11,712 nucleotides of DNA. Source: Pseudomonadota bacterium (GTDB lineage: Bacteria; Pseudomonadota; Gammaproteobacteria; Burkholderiales; Gallionellaceae). This document shows positions 1 through 7,922 of this stretch, one piece after another (position 1 is the stretch's first letter; every line of letters begins with the position of its first letter). The position numbers and the translations under genes were made by a program. Location of the stretch: assembly GCA_021783855.1 (NCBI GenBank), contig JAJXTL010000087.1:1-11712 (forward strand), given 5' to 3'. Under the pieces are notes generated by a model. That model was not told the origin of the DNA. It saw nothing but the letters and a program-made list of their open reading frames with translations, and made no database searches.

Positions 1-346
1 TTATAACAATCTGGTGTCGGATATGCGTTCGCTGGCCGTGATGCGCAATACCGGGTGTCCGGTGGTGTTCGATGCCACGCATTCGGTGCAGTTGCCCGGC
101 GGACAGGGTACGGTCAGCGGCGGTCAGCGCGAATTTGTTCCGGTGCTGGCTCGTGCGGCTGTGGCTGCCGGAATTTCCGGGCTGTTCATGGAGACGCATC
201 CGAATCCCTCCAAGGCGCTGTCGGATGGACCGAATGCCTTTCCACTGGGACATTTGAAGTCGCTGCTGAAGACGCTGATGGTGCTGGATGAAGCTGTCAA
301 GCAGCAGGGGCTGATCGAAGAAGTGGTTGATTTGAAAAATTGTTGA
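1..346 (+). CDS. kdsA: KdsA, 2-dehydro-3-deoxyphosphooctonate aldolase (Kdo-8-phosphate synthase), 3' part
   Basis: This is the C-terminal 114 residues or so of Kdo-8-P synthase; the rest of the gene (family about 280 aa) lies upstream of the window. The enzyme condenses phosphoenolpyruvate with arabinose-5-phosphate in the cytoplasm to make Kdo-8-P for the lipopolysaccharide inner core. The reading frame is open from position 2 and ends at TGA 344-346. Family signatures seen are [29 protein letters not shown], the [10 protein letters not shown] stretch with its conserved acidic and histidine residues, and SDGPNAFPL near the end. The N-terminal segment that separates metal-dependent from metal-independent forms is missing, so the class cannot be decided. 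It lies 102 nt upstream of eno on the same strand, the order usual in betaproteobacteria. Identity is very likely. Confidence 0.95.
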   Translation, partial: YNNLVSDMRSLAVMRNTGCPVVFDATHSVQLPGGQGTVSGGQREFVPVLARAAVAAGISGLFMETHPNPSKALSDGPNAFPLGHLKSLLKTLMVLDEAVKQQGLIEEVVDLKNC

Positions 347-357
347 TTTTTGCTAGG

Positions 358-392
358 CGGACTTCGTCCGGTTTGCAGTGGGCTTAACCGGA
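358..392. repeat. Overlapping small inverted repeats between kdsA and eno
   Basis: Two perfect inverted repeats share bases. CGGAC (358-362) pairs with GTCCG (366-370) around a 3-nt loop. TCCGGTT (367-373) pairs with AACCGGA (386-392) around a 12-nt loop. The two hairpins overlap at 367-370 and so exclude each other. No T-tract follows either one, so neither looks like an intrinsic terminator. They could be an RNA processing site or chance; the function is unknown. Confidence 0.3.
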
Positions 393-445
393 TCATGAGT
401 TGATTCCGGTTGTTATAAAAAATTGATTTGGATGATAAAGGATAA

Positions 446-1732
<1,287 letters not shown>

Positions 1733-1760
1733 TTTGAGCTGATTTTGATTATCAAACATG

Positions 1761-1791
1761 CGCCCCGGGCCTAGGTCTGGGGCGTTTTTTT
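1761..1791 (+). terminator. Rho-independent terminator after eno
   Basis: A GC-rich hairpin with outer arms CGCCCC (1761-1766) and GGGGCG (1779-1784) is extended inward by G-U and G-C pairs around CTAG, and is followed directly by seven Ts (1785-1791). It lies 28 nt past the eno stop codon. It should end most transcripts entering from kdsA-eno, so ftsB downstream must rely on read-through or its own promoter. Confidence 0.9.
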
Positions 1792-1841
1792 ACAACTCTT
1801 TCAATAAGATTTCCTGATTAAGTTTGAGGATTTGCTCTGCA

Positions 1842-2168
1842 ATGATGAGAATTGTCACACTGATATTGATTATTCTGCTGTTGCTGTTGCAGTATCCGCT
1901 CTGGCTGGGTCATGGCGGCTGGTTGCGGGTGTGGGATCTGCATCGTCAGGTTGAGGCCCAGCAGCAGATCAACGGACAAACCGAGGCGCGCAATGCCTTG
2001 CTGGATGTTGAGGTGCGGGATTTGAAGCAAGGCGCCGATGCGATAGAAGAGCGTGCGCGCAGCGAGTTGGGCATGATTAAGGGCGACGAAGTGTTTTTTC
2101 AGATTCTGGATGACGCTCCCAACTCGGCCGCTGCGGTATCTTCTGTACCTGGTGCTGCGCCCAAATAG
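1842..2168 (+). CDS. ftsB: FtsB, septum formation protein (divisome)
   Basis: Small bitopic inner-membrane protein that joins FtsL and FtsQ in the divisome and helps activate septal peptidoglycan synthesis. About 107 aa, the family size. The N-terminus is one membrane helix ([16 protein letters not shown], roughly residues 2-18) followed by the FtsB hallmark QYPLWLG. A periplasmic coiled coil follows ([22 protein letters not shown]), then the conserved [19 protein letters not shown]. The last 20 residues are an Ala/Ser/Pro-rich tail. Tandem ATG codons at 1842 and 1845 are both possible starts; GAGGA at 1826-1830 is 11 nt before the first. A TTG in frame at 1824 has no ribosome site. It follows eno as in other betaproteobacteria, though a terminator separates them. 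Confidence 0.94.
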   Translation: MMRIVTLILIILLLLLQYPLWLGHGGWLRVWDLHRQVEAQQQINGQTEARNALLDVEVRDLKQGADAIEERARSELGMIKGDEVFFQILDDAPNSAAAVSSVPGAAPK

Positions 2169-2544
2169 TTTTTTTGGAAAATATTAATGCCCGTTACTGA
2201 CTAACTGGTTGAACGTTACGTTGAGTTATTGACTGAACCTGAAGTTCTGTGAATTCAATCTTGTTCGCGCTTGTTTTTACGGTGTAGAGGGTTTTTCAAT
2301 AAGCATCGAGCTATTGACGATGTATATTTCAGTTGTGCGTTTATTAAGGAAAAGTTAATCTAAGCGTGGGAATAATTCTAAGTAAACGCTGATATATTGT
2401 CATTTCGAGCAAAGCGATAAATCTAACTGATTGATTTATAAAGATTATTATCTTCGTTCGGAATGACAAAGGAGAGTAAATCAGTGCTACCCTAAAACGA
2501 AATGGTTGAACCGGTTTTAAAATAACACGCAGGGGAGGGTTTTG
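2169..2544. other. Gene-free spacer between ftsB and the 86-aa protein gene
   Basis: This stretch of about 376 nt has no credible reading frame on either strand and is AT-richer than its neighbours. A palindromic repeat occupies 2398-2468 and is listed separately. Apart from short inverted repeats such as CATCG/CGATG around 2303-2321, I see nothing else clear. No hairpin-plus-T-tract terminator follows ftsB; the T-run just after its stop has no stem before it. A promoter for the downstream gene is expected here, but no convincing -35/-10 pair stands out. Confidence 0.6.
2398..2468. repeat. Palindromic interspersed repeat (TGTCATTCCGAGC-type), degenerate copy
   Basis: The left end reads TGTCATTTCGAGCAAAGCGA and the right end CTTCGTTCGGAATGACA, so the arms are imperfect inverted repeats that can form one long hairpin. 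An inner repeat, ATAAATC...GATTTAT, lies near the tip. From memory, the pattern TGTCATTCCGAGCGAAGCGAG...CGGAATGACA is a widespread non-coding repeat family seen in many unrelated bacterial genomes, with no transposase of its own. This copy differs at several positions, which suggests age. It sits between genes and could fold as RNA. Other copies in this genome cannot be seen from the window. Confidence 0.7.
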
Positions 2545-2805
2545 ATGAAGACTATTTGTAAAGAAGAATATTTGGAAAAGGTTGAGCTGTTGACCGAGGA
2601 AGAAACTGAACGCCTGCTATCCAGGATGCATGGCAAGCTGCCTCGCCGACTGGAAAAAGGAAAGTTGAGCCAGCAGGAAGCGTTGGCAATTCAGATGGAA
2701 CTGGAGGATGAGCAGCTTCAGGAATGGCGGGAGATGGTGAAAATATTGAAGAAGACTGCCAAAAATCCGGAAAAGGCCAAGGATGCGGCAAAAGCTTCGG
2801 ACTAG
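2545..2805 (+). CDS. Hypothetical 86-aa charged helical protein
   Basis: I do not recognise a family. The start is ATG 2545, strongly supported by GGGGAGG at 2532-2538 with 6-nt spacing. The protein is rich in Lys and Glu and predicted largely helical, with segments such as EEYLEKVELLTEEETERLLSR and QQEALAIQMELEDEQLQEWREM that have amphipathic, coiled-coil-like spacing. A basic patch (KLPRRLEKGK, residues 31-40) lies between the helices, and the tail is Lys/Ala-rich. It has one Cys (C6), no signal peptide and no membrane segment, so it is probably cytoplasmic. It lies 47 nt upstream of the c-di-GMP protein gene on the same strand with no terminator between, so they may be co-transcribed. The ribosome site and the codon pattern support a real gene; its role is unknown. 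Confidence 0.75.
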   Translation: MKTICKEEYLEKVELLTEEETERLLSRMHGKLPRRLEKGKLSQQEALAIQMELEDEQLQEWREMVKILKKTAKNPEKAKDAAKASD

Positions 2806-2852
2806 AAAAAGGATTGCGTGATTTTCCCTGTTGTGTTTAATAATTTGGAAAC

Positions 2853-4739
2853 ATGCGTCTGCTAGCCTGCCCGCATGCTATCCCTGTATGGAATGGCGAT
2901 AAAGGGGATGCTTTGGATATGCTGCGTGACCACTCGAAATCGATATATAAAATTTTTGATGTCATTGAACATCAGCGCATCGAGGTGCTTTTTCAGCCGA
3001 TACTCGACATTGCCAGTTGCAGTATAGTCGGCTATGAAGGGCAGGTGCGCGGCCCGTCCGATGACTTGCTGCATTCGCCGGCCAGACTGCAGCGTGTTGC
3101 AAAACAGGCAGGCAAGCTGCTCGATCTGGAAAATCTGTGTTGTCAGATGACCATCGGGCGCTTCGTTGAACTGAAGCTGCCGGGGGTTCTGTTCTTAAGA
3201 TTAAGCGCGGCCGTATTTCTCGCACATAAATTCAAGGAAGTTCATGTCGTTCAGTTTCTTGAAAAAGCGGGTATAGACCCGGAACATGTCGTCATCACCC
3301 TGCAAGTCGACGCGCCTTATGACATCAGTCATCCCAATTTTCTGCCGAAAATACTTACGCGTTTCAATGACCTAGGCTTCAAGACAGCACTGGAAGATCA
3401 GGGAGAGATGTTCGCCCTGCTTCATTCGGAATTCGGGTTCAGCCCAACGCATGTATTCATCAATCCCTTCCTGATTCAGGATATCGACAAAGACCCCGTT
3501 AAAGTCCAGTTGATTAAATCGTTGCTGGAAATAGCCGAAATATCCGGACTGACAACCATGGCCGAAGGCATCGCAACGCGTGGGGAATTGCTGCTTGCCA
3601 GGGATATGGGTATTTCGCTGGGAAAAGGACTTTTTGTTGCAGGCGCAGGTTTGAATCCTGCCCGGGTTGTGCCAAGGGCAGTCAGAAATTTATTGGCTAC
3701 CGGCAACAGAGACAGTCAGCCCGATGATCGTCATGGCATCAATGCCGTTCTGGAAATGGCCCCCGCCTTTACGCTTGAAAATAACAATGAAGACGTTTTT
3801 CAGGTGTTCGAGAAGAACCCACAGATATCGCTGGTTGCCGTTACAAACAACAAACTTCCGGTCGGCTTGCTGAACCGCAGCGTGTTTATCAACCGCTTTG
3901 CGCGTCCCTATCAGCGTGAACTCTATGGCAAGAAGTCCTGTTCTACTTTCATGGATCCGGAACCGCTGATAGTCGACAGGAACATTTCCATTCAGGAGTT
4001 AAGTCGTCTTTTGGCGGAAGATCAGCGACATGTTTCGCTGGGTTTTGTTTTTACCGATAACGGGCAATATCTGGGCGTGGGTACCAGCCAGAGTTTGATC
4101 CACGAAATAACCGAGATGCAAATCCAGTCGGCACGTTATGCCAACCCGCTGACCGGACTGCCCGGCAACTCGCCGATAGATGAGCAAATCAATCTGCTGC
4201 TGGCGACGGAGGAGGCTTTTACTGTCTGCTATTTCGATCTGGATCATTTCAAGCCGTTCAACGATGTATATGGTTTCAGTATGGGCGATGCGATGATTCA
4301 GATGACGGCGAAAGTAATCGCCGAAGAGTGCGATCACGATCTGGATTTTGTGGGGCACATCGGCGGCGACGATTTCATCGTGTTATTTCAGAGCATCGAC
4401 TGGGAAACGCGTTGCAGGAATGTGCTGGCCAAGTTTGGCTTGAGCGCCATGTCCTTCTTCGAGCCGATAGACATTGAACGAGGTGGCTATATTGCCGAGA
4501 ACCGGCGCGGAGAAAAGGAGTTTCATAACCTGACTACACTGTCCATCGGTGCGGTGCCGGTCAAGCCAAAAATGTTCAAGTCACATCGCAATATCGCGGT
4601 CATCGCTTCGGAATCAAAGAAGATGGCGAAGTCCATGCACGGCAACAGTTTGTTTGTCAATCAGCGCAGCTATGCCGAAAATTCGGAAGAGTTGCAGCAA
4701 TTTGCCGACCCGGCTGAATCGCGCCTGATCAGCGCATGA
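2853..4739 (+). CDS. EAL-CBS-GGDEF cyclic-di-GMP protein with degenerate EAL domain
   Basis: A 628-aa cytoplasmic protein with no membrane segments. EAL domain (about 33-280): it keeps the fold but has lost catalysis residues. EAL is EGQ (E62 kept), the metal Asn is R116, the EL.E glutamate is T149, DDFG is EDQG (181-184), KID is FIN (202-204), EGIE is EGIA (E238 kept) and QG is KG (K258). CBS pair (about 295-425). GGDEF domain (about 428-610): NPLTGLPGN (431-439), DLDHFKPFNDVYGF from D462, MGD (477-479) and GGDDF (504-508). The inhibitory RxxD site is HxxD (H495-D498). I infer a diguanylate cyclase, or a receptor, tuned by ligand binding at CBS or EAL. The start at 2853 has a weak ribosome site; ATG 2919 (residue 23), preceded by AAAGGGG, is a fair alternative. 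It converges on feoB, with stops 7 nt apart. Confidence 0.9.
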   Translation: MRLLACPHAIPVWNGDKGDALDMLRDHSKSIYKIFDVIEHQRIEVLFQPILDIASCSIVGYEGQVRGPSDDLLHSPARLQRVAKQAGKLLDLENLCCQMTIGRFVELKLPGVLFLRLSAAVFLAHKFKEVHVVQFLEKAGIDPEHVVITLQVDAPYDISHPNFLPKILTRFNDLGFKTALEDQGEMFALLHSEFGFSPTHVFINPFLIQDIDKDPVKVQLIKSLLEIAEISGLTTMAEGIATRGELLLARDMGISLGKGLFVAGAGLNPARVVPRAVRNLLATGNRDSQPDDRHGINAVLEMAPAFTLENNNEDVFQVFEKNPQISLVAVTNNKLPVGLLNRSVFINRFARPYQRELYGKKSCSTFMDPEPLIVDRNISIQELSRLLAEDQRHVSLGFVFTDNGQYLGVGTSQSLIHEITEMQIQSARYANPLTGLPGNSPIDEQINLLLATEEAFTVCYFDLDHFKPFNDVYGFSMGDAMIQMTAKVIAEECDHDLDFVGHIGGDDFIVLFQSIDWETRCRNVLAKFGLSAMSFFEPIDIERGGYIAENRRGEKEFHNLTTLSIGAVPVKPKMFKSHRNIAVIASESKKMAKSMHGNSLFVNQRSYAENSEELQQFADPAESRLISA

Positions 4740-4746
4740 GATGGAT

Positions 4747-6534
4747 TCAATAGCCCAATGCGCGGGCAGCCTGATAAAAAACGAAACTGACCAGCCAGGC
4801 CAGTGCCAGTGACCAGCCCAGGGAAAACAGGGTGAAGCCGGCGCTTTTCGATTCGCTCTTCAGGGTGGCGATGGCGGACAGGCAGGGCGTATAGATCAGG
4901 GTGAACAGCATGAAGCTGTAGGCCTGCACCCAATCCAGTTTATGGGCCAGTGCGCCGCTCAGCGCGGGTCCGGTGAGTCCGTAGATCACCGAGAGGGAGC
5001 CGATGACGATTTCCTTGGCGACGAAACCGAAGATCAGCGCAATGGTGAGTTGTTCGTCGATGCCTATCGGTGCGAAGATGGGATGAAGCAGGCGGCCTAT
5101 CATCCCCGAGAATGTGTCGGCGCTGGCGGGGGCCGCCGAGAAGGGCAGGTGGGTGAGCAGCCAGACCAGCACCACCCCCGCGATGATGAAGGTGCTGGCG
5201 CGTCGCAGAAAGTGCCGGACTTCCAGCCAGCCGCGCAACACCATCTGGCGCAGGGTAGGGAAGCGATAGGGCGGGAGCTCCAGCACGAAAGGTTCGCTGT
5301 TGGCAAACTGACCTTTGAACAGCAAGGCGGTGAGGATGGCGGCGGCAAAGCTGAACAGGTACAGGCTGAACAGCACCATGGGTGCTGCATGGGCTGAAAA
5401 CAGTGCTGCGGTGATGAAGACAAATACCTGTAAGCGCGCCGAACACAAGGAAAACGGGATCACCAGCATGGTCAGCAGCCGCATTGCGCGTGAGCGCATG
5501 ACGCGGGTTCCCATCAGTGCGGGCACGTTGCAGCCGAAGCCCATCAGCAGCATCACGAAACCGCGTCCGTCCAGACCCATTTTGGCCATCAGTGCGTCCA
5601 TCAGGAAGGCCGCGCGCGACAGGTAGCCGCTGTCTTCCACGATGGCCATCAAAAGAAAGAACAGTACGATGACCGGCACGAACGCCGCAACGGTCGCCAC
5701 GCCGTTGTAGATGCCGTCCAGCAGCAGGCCTTGCAGTGCCTGCGGCAGGCTGCCGAGCAATGGGGCCAGGGCGCTTTCGCGTACCCAGGCGAGGCCTGTG
5801 GCGATGCCGGTTTGCAGTGGCTGGCTGAAGAAAAAGATGCCCTGAAACAGCAGATACATGACGCCGAAAAAGATCGGCAGGCCGAGCCAGGGGTGCAGCA
5901 TCACGCGGTCGAGCTTTTCGGTGAGATTTTCCGGCAGACGGGCCGGAATCTGCACGGCGTGTTTCATCACGCGCGCCATCTCGGCCTCGATGTGCTCGTC
6001 CTGCTCCAGCTGGTTGCGCAAATTCTCCGCCATGCCGGGAGTGGGGTAGCGCAGGGCGCGGGTGACGGCCTGCAAGGCCTCCTGATAGCCTGTCCCATAT
6101 TTTCCGCTGATCAGGAAGATGGGCATGCCGAGCAGTTCCGACATTTTTTTGCTATCTATGCTGATGCCGTATTTTCTGGCTTCGTCGTTCATGTTGAGCA
6201 GCACCACGCTGTTCATGTTGAGCTGTTTGACCTGCAGCAACAGGCTCATCTGACGTTCGATCTGTGTGGCGTTGAGTATGATCAGTGCGAGATCGGGGAC
6301 GTTGTCGTGCAGGAAATGGCGCACAACCTGTTCGTCGTCGGAAAAGCCGTGCAGGTCATAGATGCCCGGCAGGTCGATGATTTCGACCATGTCGGCGCCC
6401 AGCAGGATTTTGCCGCTGAGCAACTCGACCGTGATACCCGGCCAGTTGCCCACTCGCGCAGCACCGCCCGTCATACGGTTGAACAGCGTGGACTTTCCGG
6501 TATTGGGCATGCCCAGTAATGCGACGCGTTTCAT
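4747..6534 (-). CDS. feoB: FeoB, ferrous iron transporter with N-terminal GTPase
   Basis: Inner-membrane Fe(II) uptake protein of 595 aa, at the short end for the family (E. coli 773). The cytosolic G domain shows G1 GMPNTGKST (8-16), G2 T35 in NWPGITVE, G3 DLPG (54-57), G4 NMND (114-117) and G5 SGK (143-145). A helical linker region (about 165-215) precedes the membrane part from about 218. There, gate 1 has GFGCNVPALMGTR (332-344) and C364 in PFSLCSARLQVF. Gate 2 has GFVAKEIVIGSLSVIYG (503-519) and YTPCLSAIATLKSE (548-561). The usual RLPVY of the gate reads RLQVF here (367-371), an unusual change. No FeoC-like or Cys-rich C-terminal tail follows. The start ATG overlaps the feoA stop (ATGA), implying translational coupling. 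Confidence 0.97.
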   Translation of the reverse strand: MKRVALLGMPNTGKSTLFNRMTGGAARVGNWPGITVELLSGKILLGADMVEIIDLPGIYDLHGFSDDEQVVRHFLHDNVPDLALIILNATQIERQMSLLLQVKQLNMNSVVLLNMNDEARKYGISIDSKKMSELLGMPIFLISGKYGTGYQEALQAVTRALRYPTPGMAENLRNQLEQDEHIEAEMARVMKHAVQIPARLPENLTEKLDRVMLHPWLGLPIFFGVMYLLFQGIFFFSQPLQTGIATGLAWVRESALAPLLGSLPQALQGLLLDGIYNGVATVAAFVPVIVLFFLLMAIVEDSGYLSRAAFLMDALMAKMGLDGRGFVMLLMGFGCNVPALMGTRVMRSRAMRLLTMLVIPFSLCSARLQVFVFITAALFSAHAAPMVLFSLYLFSFAAAILTALLFKGQFANSEPFVLELPPYRFPTLRQMVLRGWLEVRHFLRRASTFIIAGVVLVWLLTHLPFSAAPASADTFSGMIGRLLHPIFAPIGIDEQLTIALIFGFVAKEIVIGSLSVIYGLTGPALSGALAHKLDWVQAYSFMLFTLIYTPCLSAIATLKSESKSAGFTLFSLGWSLALAWLVSFVFYQAARALGY

Positions 6535-6764
6535 GGTTTGCGCACCCTTATTTTAGCGGCCTCATTGCGACGCAACAAAATGTCCGTGGTGCCGATGCGC
6601 ACTTGCAGCGGGCCGGAGAAGCTGGCTTTTCTGATTAGTTCAACTTGTCTGTCGGTGCGAAACCCCAGGGCGAGCAGGCGTTGATGCAATGCCTCTTCGG
6701 CATGAATCGAAACGATGGTGGCGGTGTCGCCCGTATGCAGTGCGGCGAGTGTGATGGCTGGCAT
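6531..6764 (-). CDS. feoA: FeoA, small SH3-like partner of FeoB
   Basis: Small cytoplasmic protein needed for full FeoB activity. From the ATG at 6764 it is 77 aa, the usual size, beginning MPAITLAALHTGD. The family pattern is visible: LxxGDTATIVSI, the RLLALGFRTDRQVELI strand-turn-strand with LxxLG, then GPLQVRIGTTDILLRRNEAAKI. The frame runs 10 residues further up to an ATG at 6794 (extra MRLLLTYCLF). That start has only a weak GGA before it and would make the N-terminus hydrophobic, unlike a cytoplasmic FeoA, so I prefer the shorter form, although neither has a good ribosome site. Its stop overlaps the feoB start by 4 nt. Transcription must begin in the spacer shared with dapA. Confidence 0.92.
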   Translation of the reverse strand: MPAITLAALHTGDTATIVSIHAEEALHQRLLALGFRTDRQVELIRKASFSGPLQVRIGTTDILLRRNEAAKIRVRKP

Positions 6765-6794
6765 GAAGAGGCAATAAGTCAACAATAGCCTCAT

Positions 6795-7023
6795 TATTCC
6801 ACAGCCATCCTGTATTTGTCGCGCAAGGCTTTAATGAAGGGGTTGTTATTGCTTAAGATCGCCGTTCATAATTGCTTAACGCAGGCCGGCGATAAGCAAT
6901 TTCCCCGTCTGGCAATATCCTTCAGAAACCACTGTGCGGGCGGCTTTAAAACCCTTTTTGATTCAGGATTGCCCTGTTTAGGTTAGAATGTCGACTTTGC
7001 TTGTTATGAAAACGAGAGTCAAA
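6795..7023. other. Divergent control region between feoA and dapA
   Basis: This spacer of about 229 nt must carry promoters for feoAB (leftward) and dapA (rightward). It holds three ATTGCTTA octamers, described separately. For dapA, TTGATT (6958-6963) and TAGAAT (6984-6989) are 20 nt apart, too wide for a confident sigma70 promoter. I find no good match to the Fur-box consensus GATAATGATAATCATTATC, although feo genes are commonly Fur-controlled. An in-frame ATG at 6988 lies upstream of the preferred dapA start but is unsupported. Confidence 0.5.
6848..6900. promoter_or_regulatory. Three ATTGCTTA octamers, two direct and one inverted
   Basis: ATTGCTTA occurs at 6848-6855 and 6871-6878 in direct orientation, 23 nt apart start to start, and inverted (TAAGCAAT) at 6893-6900. 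Copies two and three form a perfect 8-bp inverted repeat around a 14-nt GC-rich centre. Beyond the octamer, copy one and the reverse complement of copy three both continue into ATCGCCG or TCGCCG. Spacing near two helical turns, in a divergent promoter region, fits a transcription-factor operator, but no regulator is identified. Copies two and three could instead form an RNA hairpin. Confidence 0.4.
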
Positions 7024-7908
7024 ATGATCAAGGGCAGTCTAGTCGCAATCGTTACCCCCATGTTTGAGGATGGCAGTCTGGACTTGCCGTCCTTTCGCGC
7101 GTTGATTGATTTTCACGTCGAGCAGGGCACGGATGGCATCGTGGTGGTGGGCACCACGGGTGAGTCGCCTACGGTAGATCTGATGGAGCATGAATTGCTG
7201 ATCGCTGAAGCGGTGAAACATTCGGCTGGTCGGATTTCGATTATTGCCGGTACAGGCGCGAATTCGACCAAAGAGGCGATTGAGCTGGCATCATTTTCGC
7301 AGCGTGCAGGGGCCGATGCTTCGCTTTCCGTGGTGCCCTATTACAACAAGCCGACTCAGGAAGGACTGTATCTGCATTTCAAGGCCATCGCCGAGGCGGT
7401 GGATATGCCGCATATCCTGTACAACGTACCCGGGCGCACTGTGGCAGATATGAGCAACGATACGGTGCTGCGGCTGGCGCAAATTCCGAACATCGTCGGC
7501 ATCAAGGATGCGACGGGTGACATTGGCAGGGGCAGTGATCTGTTGCAACGAGCTCCCCGGGATTTTGCGGTATACAGCGGTGACGATGTCAGTACCCTGG
7601 CATTGCTGCTGCTGGGCGCGCATGGCACAATTTCCGTTACTGCCAATGTCGCGCCGAAACTGATGCATGAGATGTGCATGGCGGCTCTGGATGGCGATGT
7701 GGCGCGTGCGCGCGAAATCAACTTCCGCCTGTTGGGCCTGCACCGCAACCTGTTTGTCGAAGCCAACCCGATTCCGGTGAAGTGGGCGGTGGCGCGCATG
7801 GGTCTGATGAAAAACACCTTGCGTCTGCCGCTGACCCTGTTGTCACCGGCTGCTTACGGCATCGTCGAGCAGGCTATGCTTGAGGCTGGCGTACTTACAC
7901 ATCATTGA
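7024..7908 (+). CDS. dapA: DapA, 4-hydroxy-tetrahydrodipicolinate synthase
   Basis: Cytoplasmic aldolase of the N-acetylneuraminate lyase family. It condenses pyruvate with aspartate semialdehyde, the first committed step to diaminopimelate (for peptidoglycan) and lysine. From ATG 7024 it is 294 aa, and key residues fall on exactly the E. coli numbers: Schiff-base K161 (VGIKDATGD), Y133 and R138 (LYNVPGRT), T44-T45 (GTTGES) and Y107 (PYYNKPTQ). The start at 7024 ([13 protein letters not shown]) matches the family N-terminus and has GAGAG at 7014-7018 before it. An in-frame ATG at 6988 would add 12 residues with no homology and is not favoured. bamC follows after 14 nt, the classical dapA-nlpB arrangement. 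Confidence 0.98.
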   Translation: MIKGSLVAIVTPMFEDGSLDLPSFRALIDFHVEQGTDGIVVVGTTGESPTVDLMEHELLIAEAVKHSAGRISIIAGTGANSTKEAIELASFSQRAGADASLSVVPYYNKPTQEGLYLHFKAIAEAVDMPHILYNVPGRTVADMSNDTVLRLAQIPNIVGIKDATGDIGRGSDLLQRAPRDFAVYSGDDVSTLALLLLGAHGTISVTANVAPKLMHEMCMAALDGDVARAREINFRLLGLHRNLFVEANPIPVKWAVARMGLMKNTLRLPLTLLSPAAYGIVEQAMLEAGVLTHH

Positions 7909-7922
7909 GTCGAGGAAAGAAT

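Noticed and set aside
399..420. TTGATT and TATAAA as a promoter for eno
   Set aside because: The two hexamers are only about 8 nt apart, far short of the 16-18 nt a sigma70 promoter needs.
5731..6519. Open frame of 262 aa on the plus strand within feoB
   Set aside because: It is antisense to the FeoB G-domain, His/Gln/Ala-rich with no known motifs; a shadow of the real gene.
6795..7023. Fur box upstream of feoA
   Set aside because: No stretch gives an acceptable match to the 19-bp consensus; only the ATTGCTTA repeats stand out.
6988..7023. Upstream start for dapA at ATG 6988
   Set aside because: It adds 12 residues without homology; the start at 7024 matches the family N-terminus and places catalytic residues at the E. 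coli numbers.
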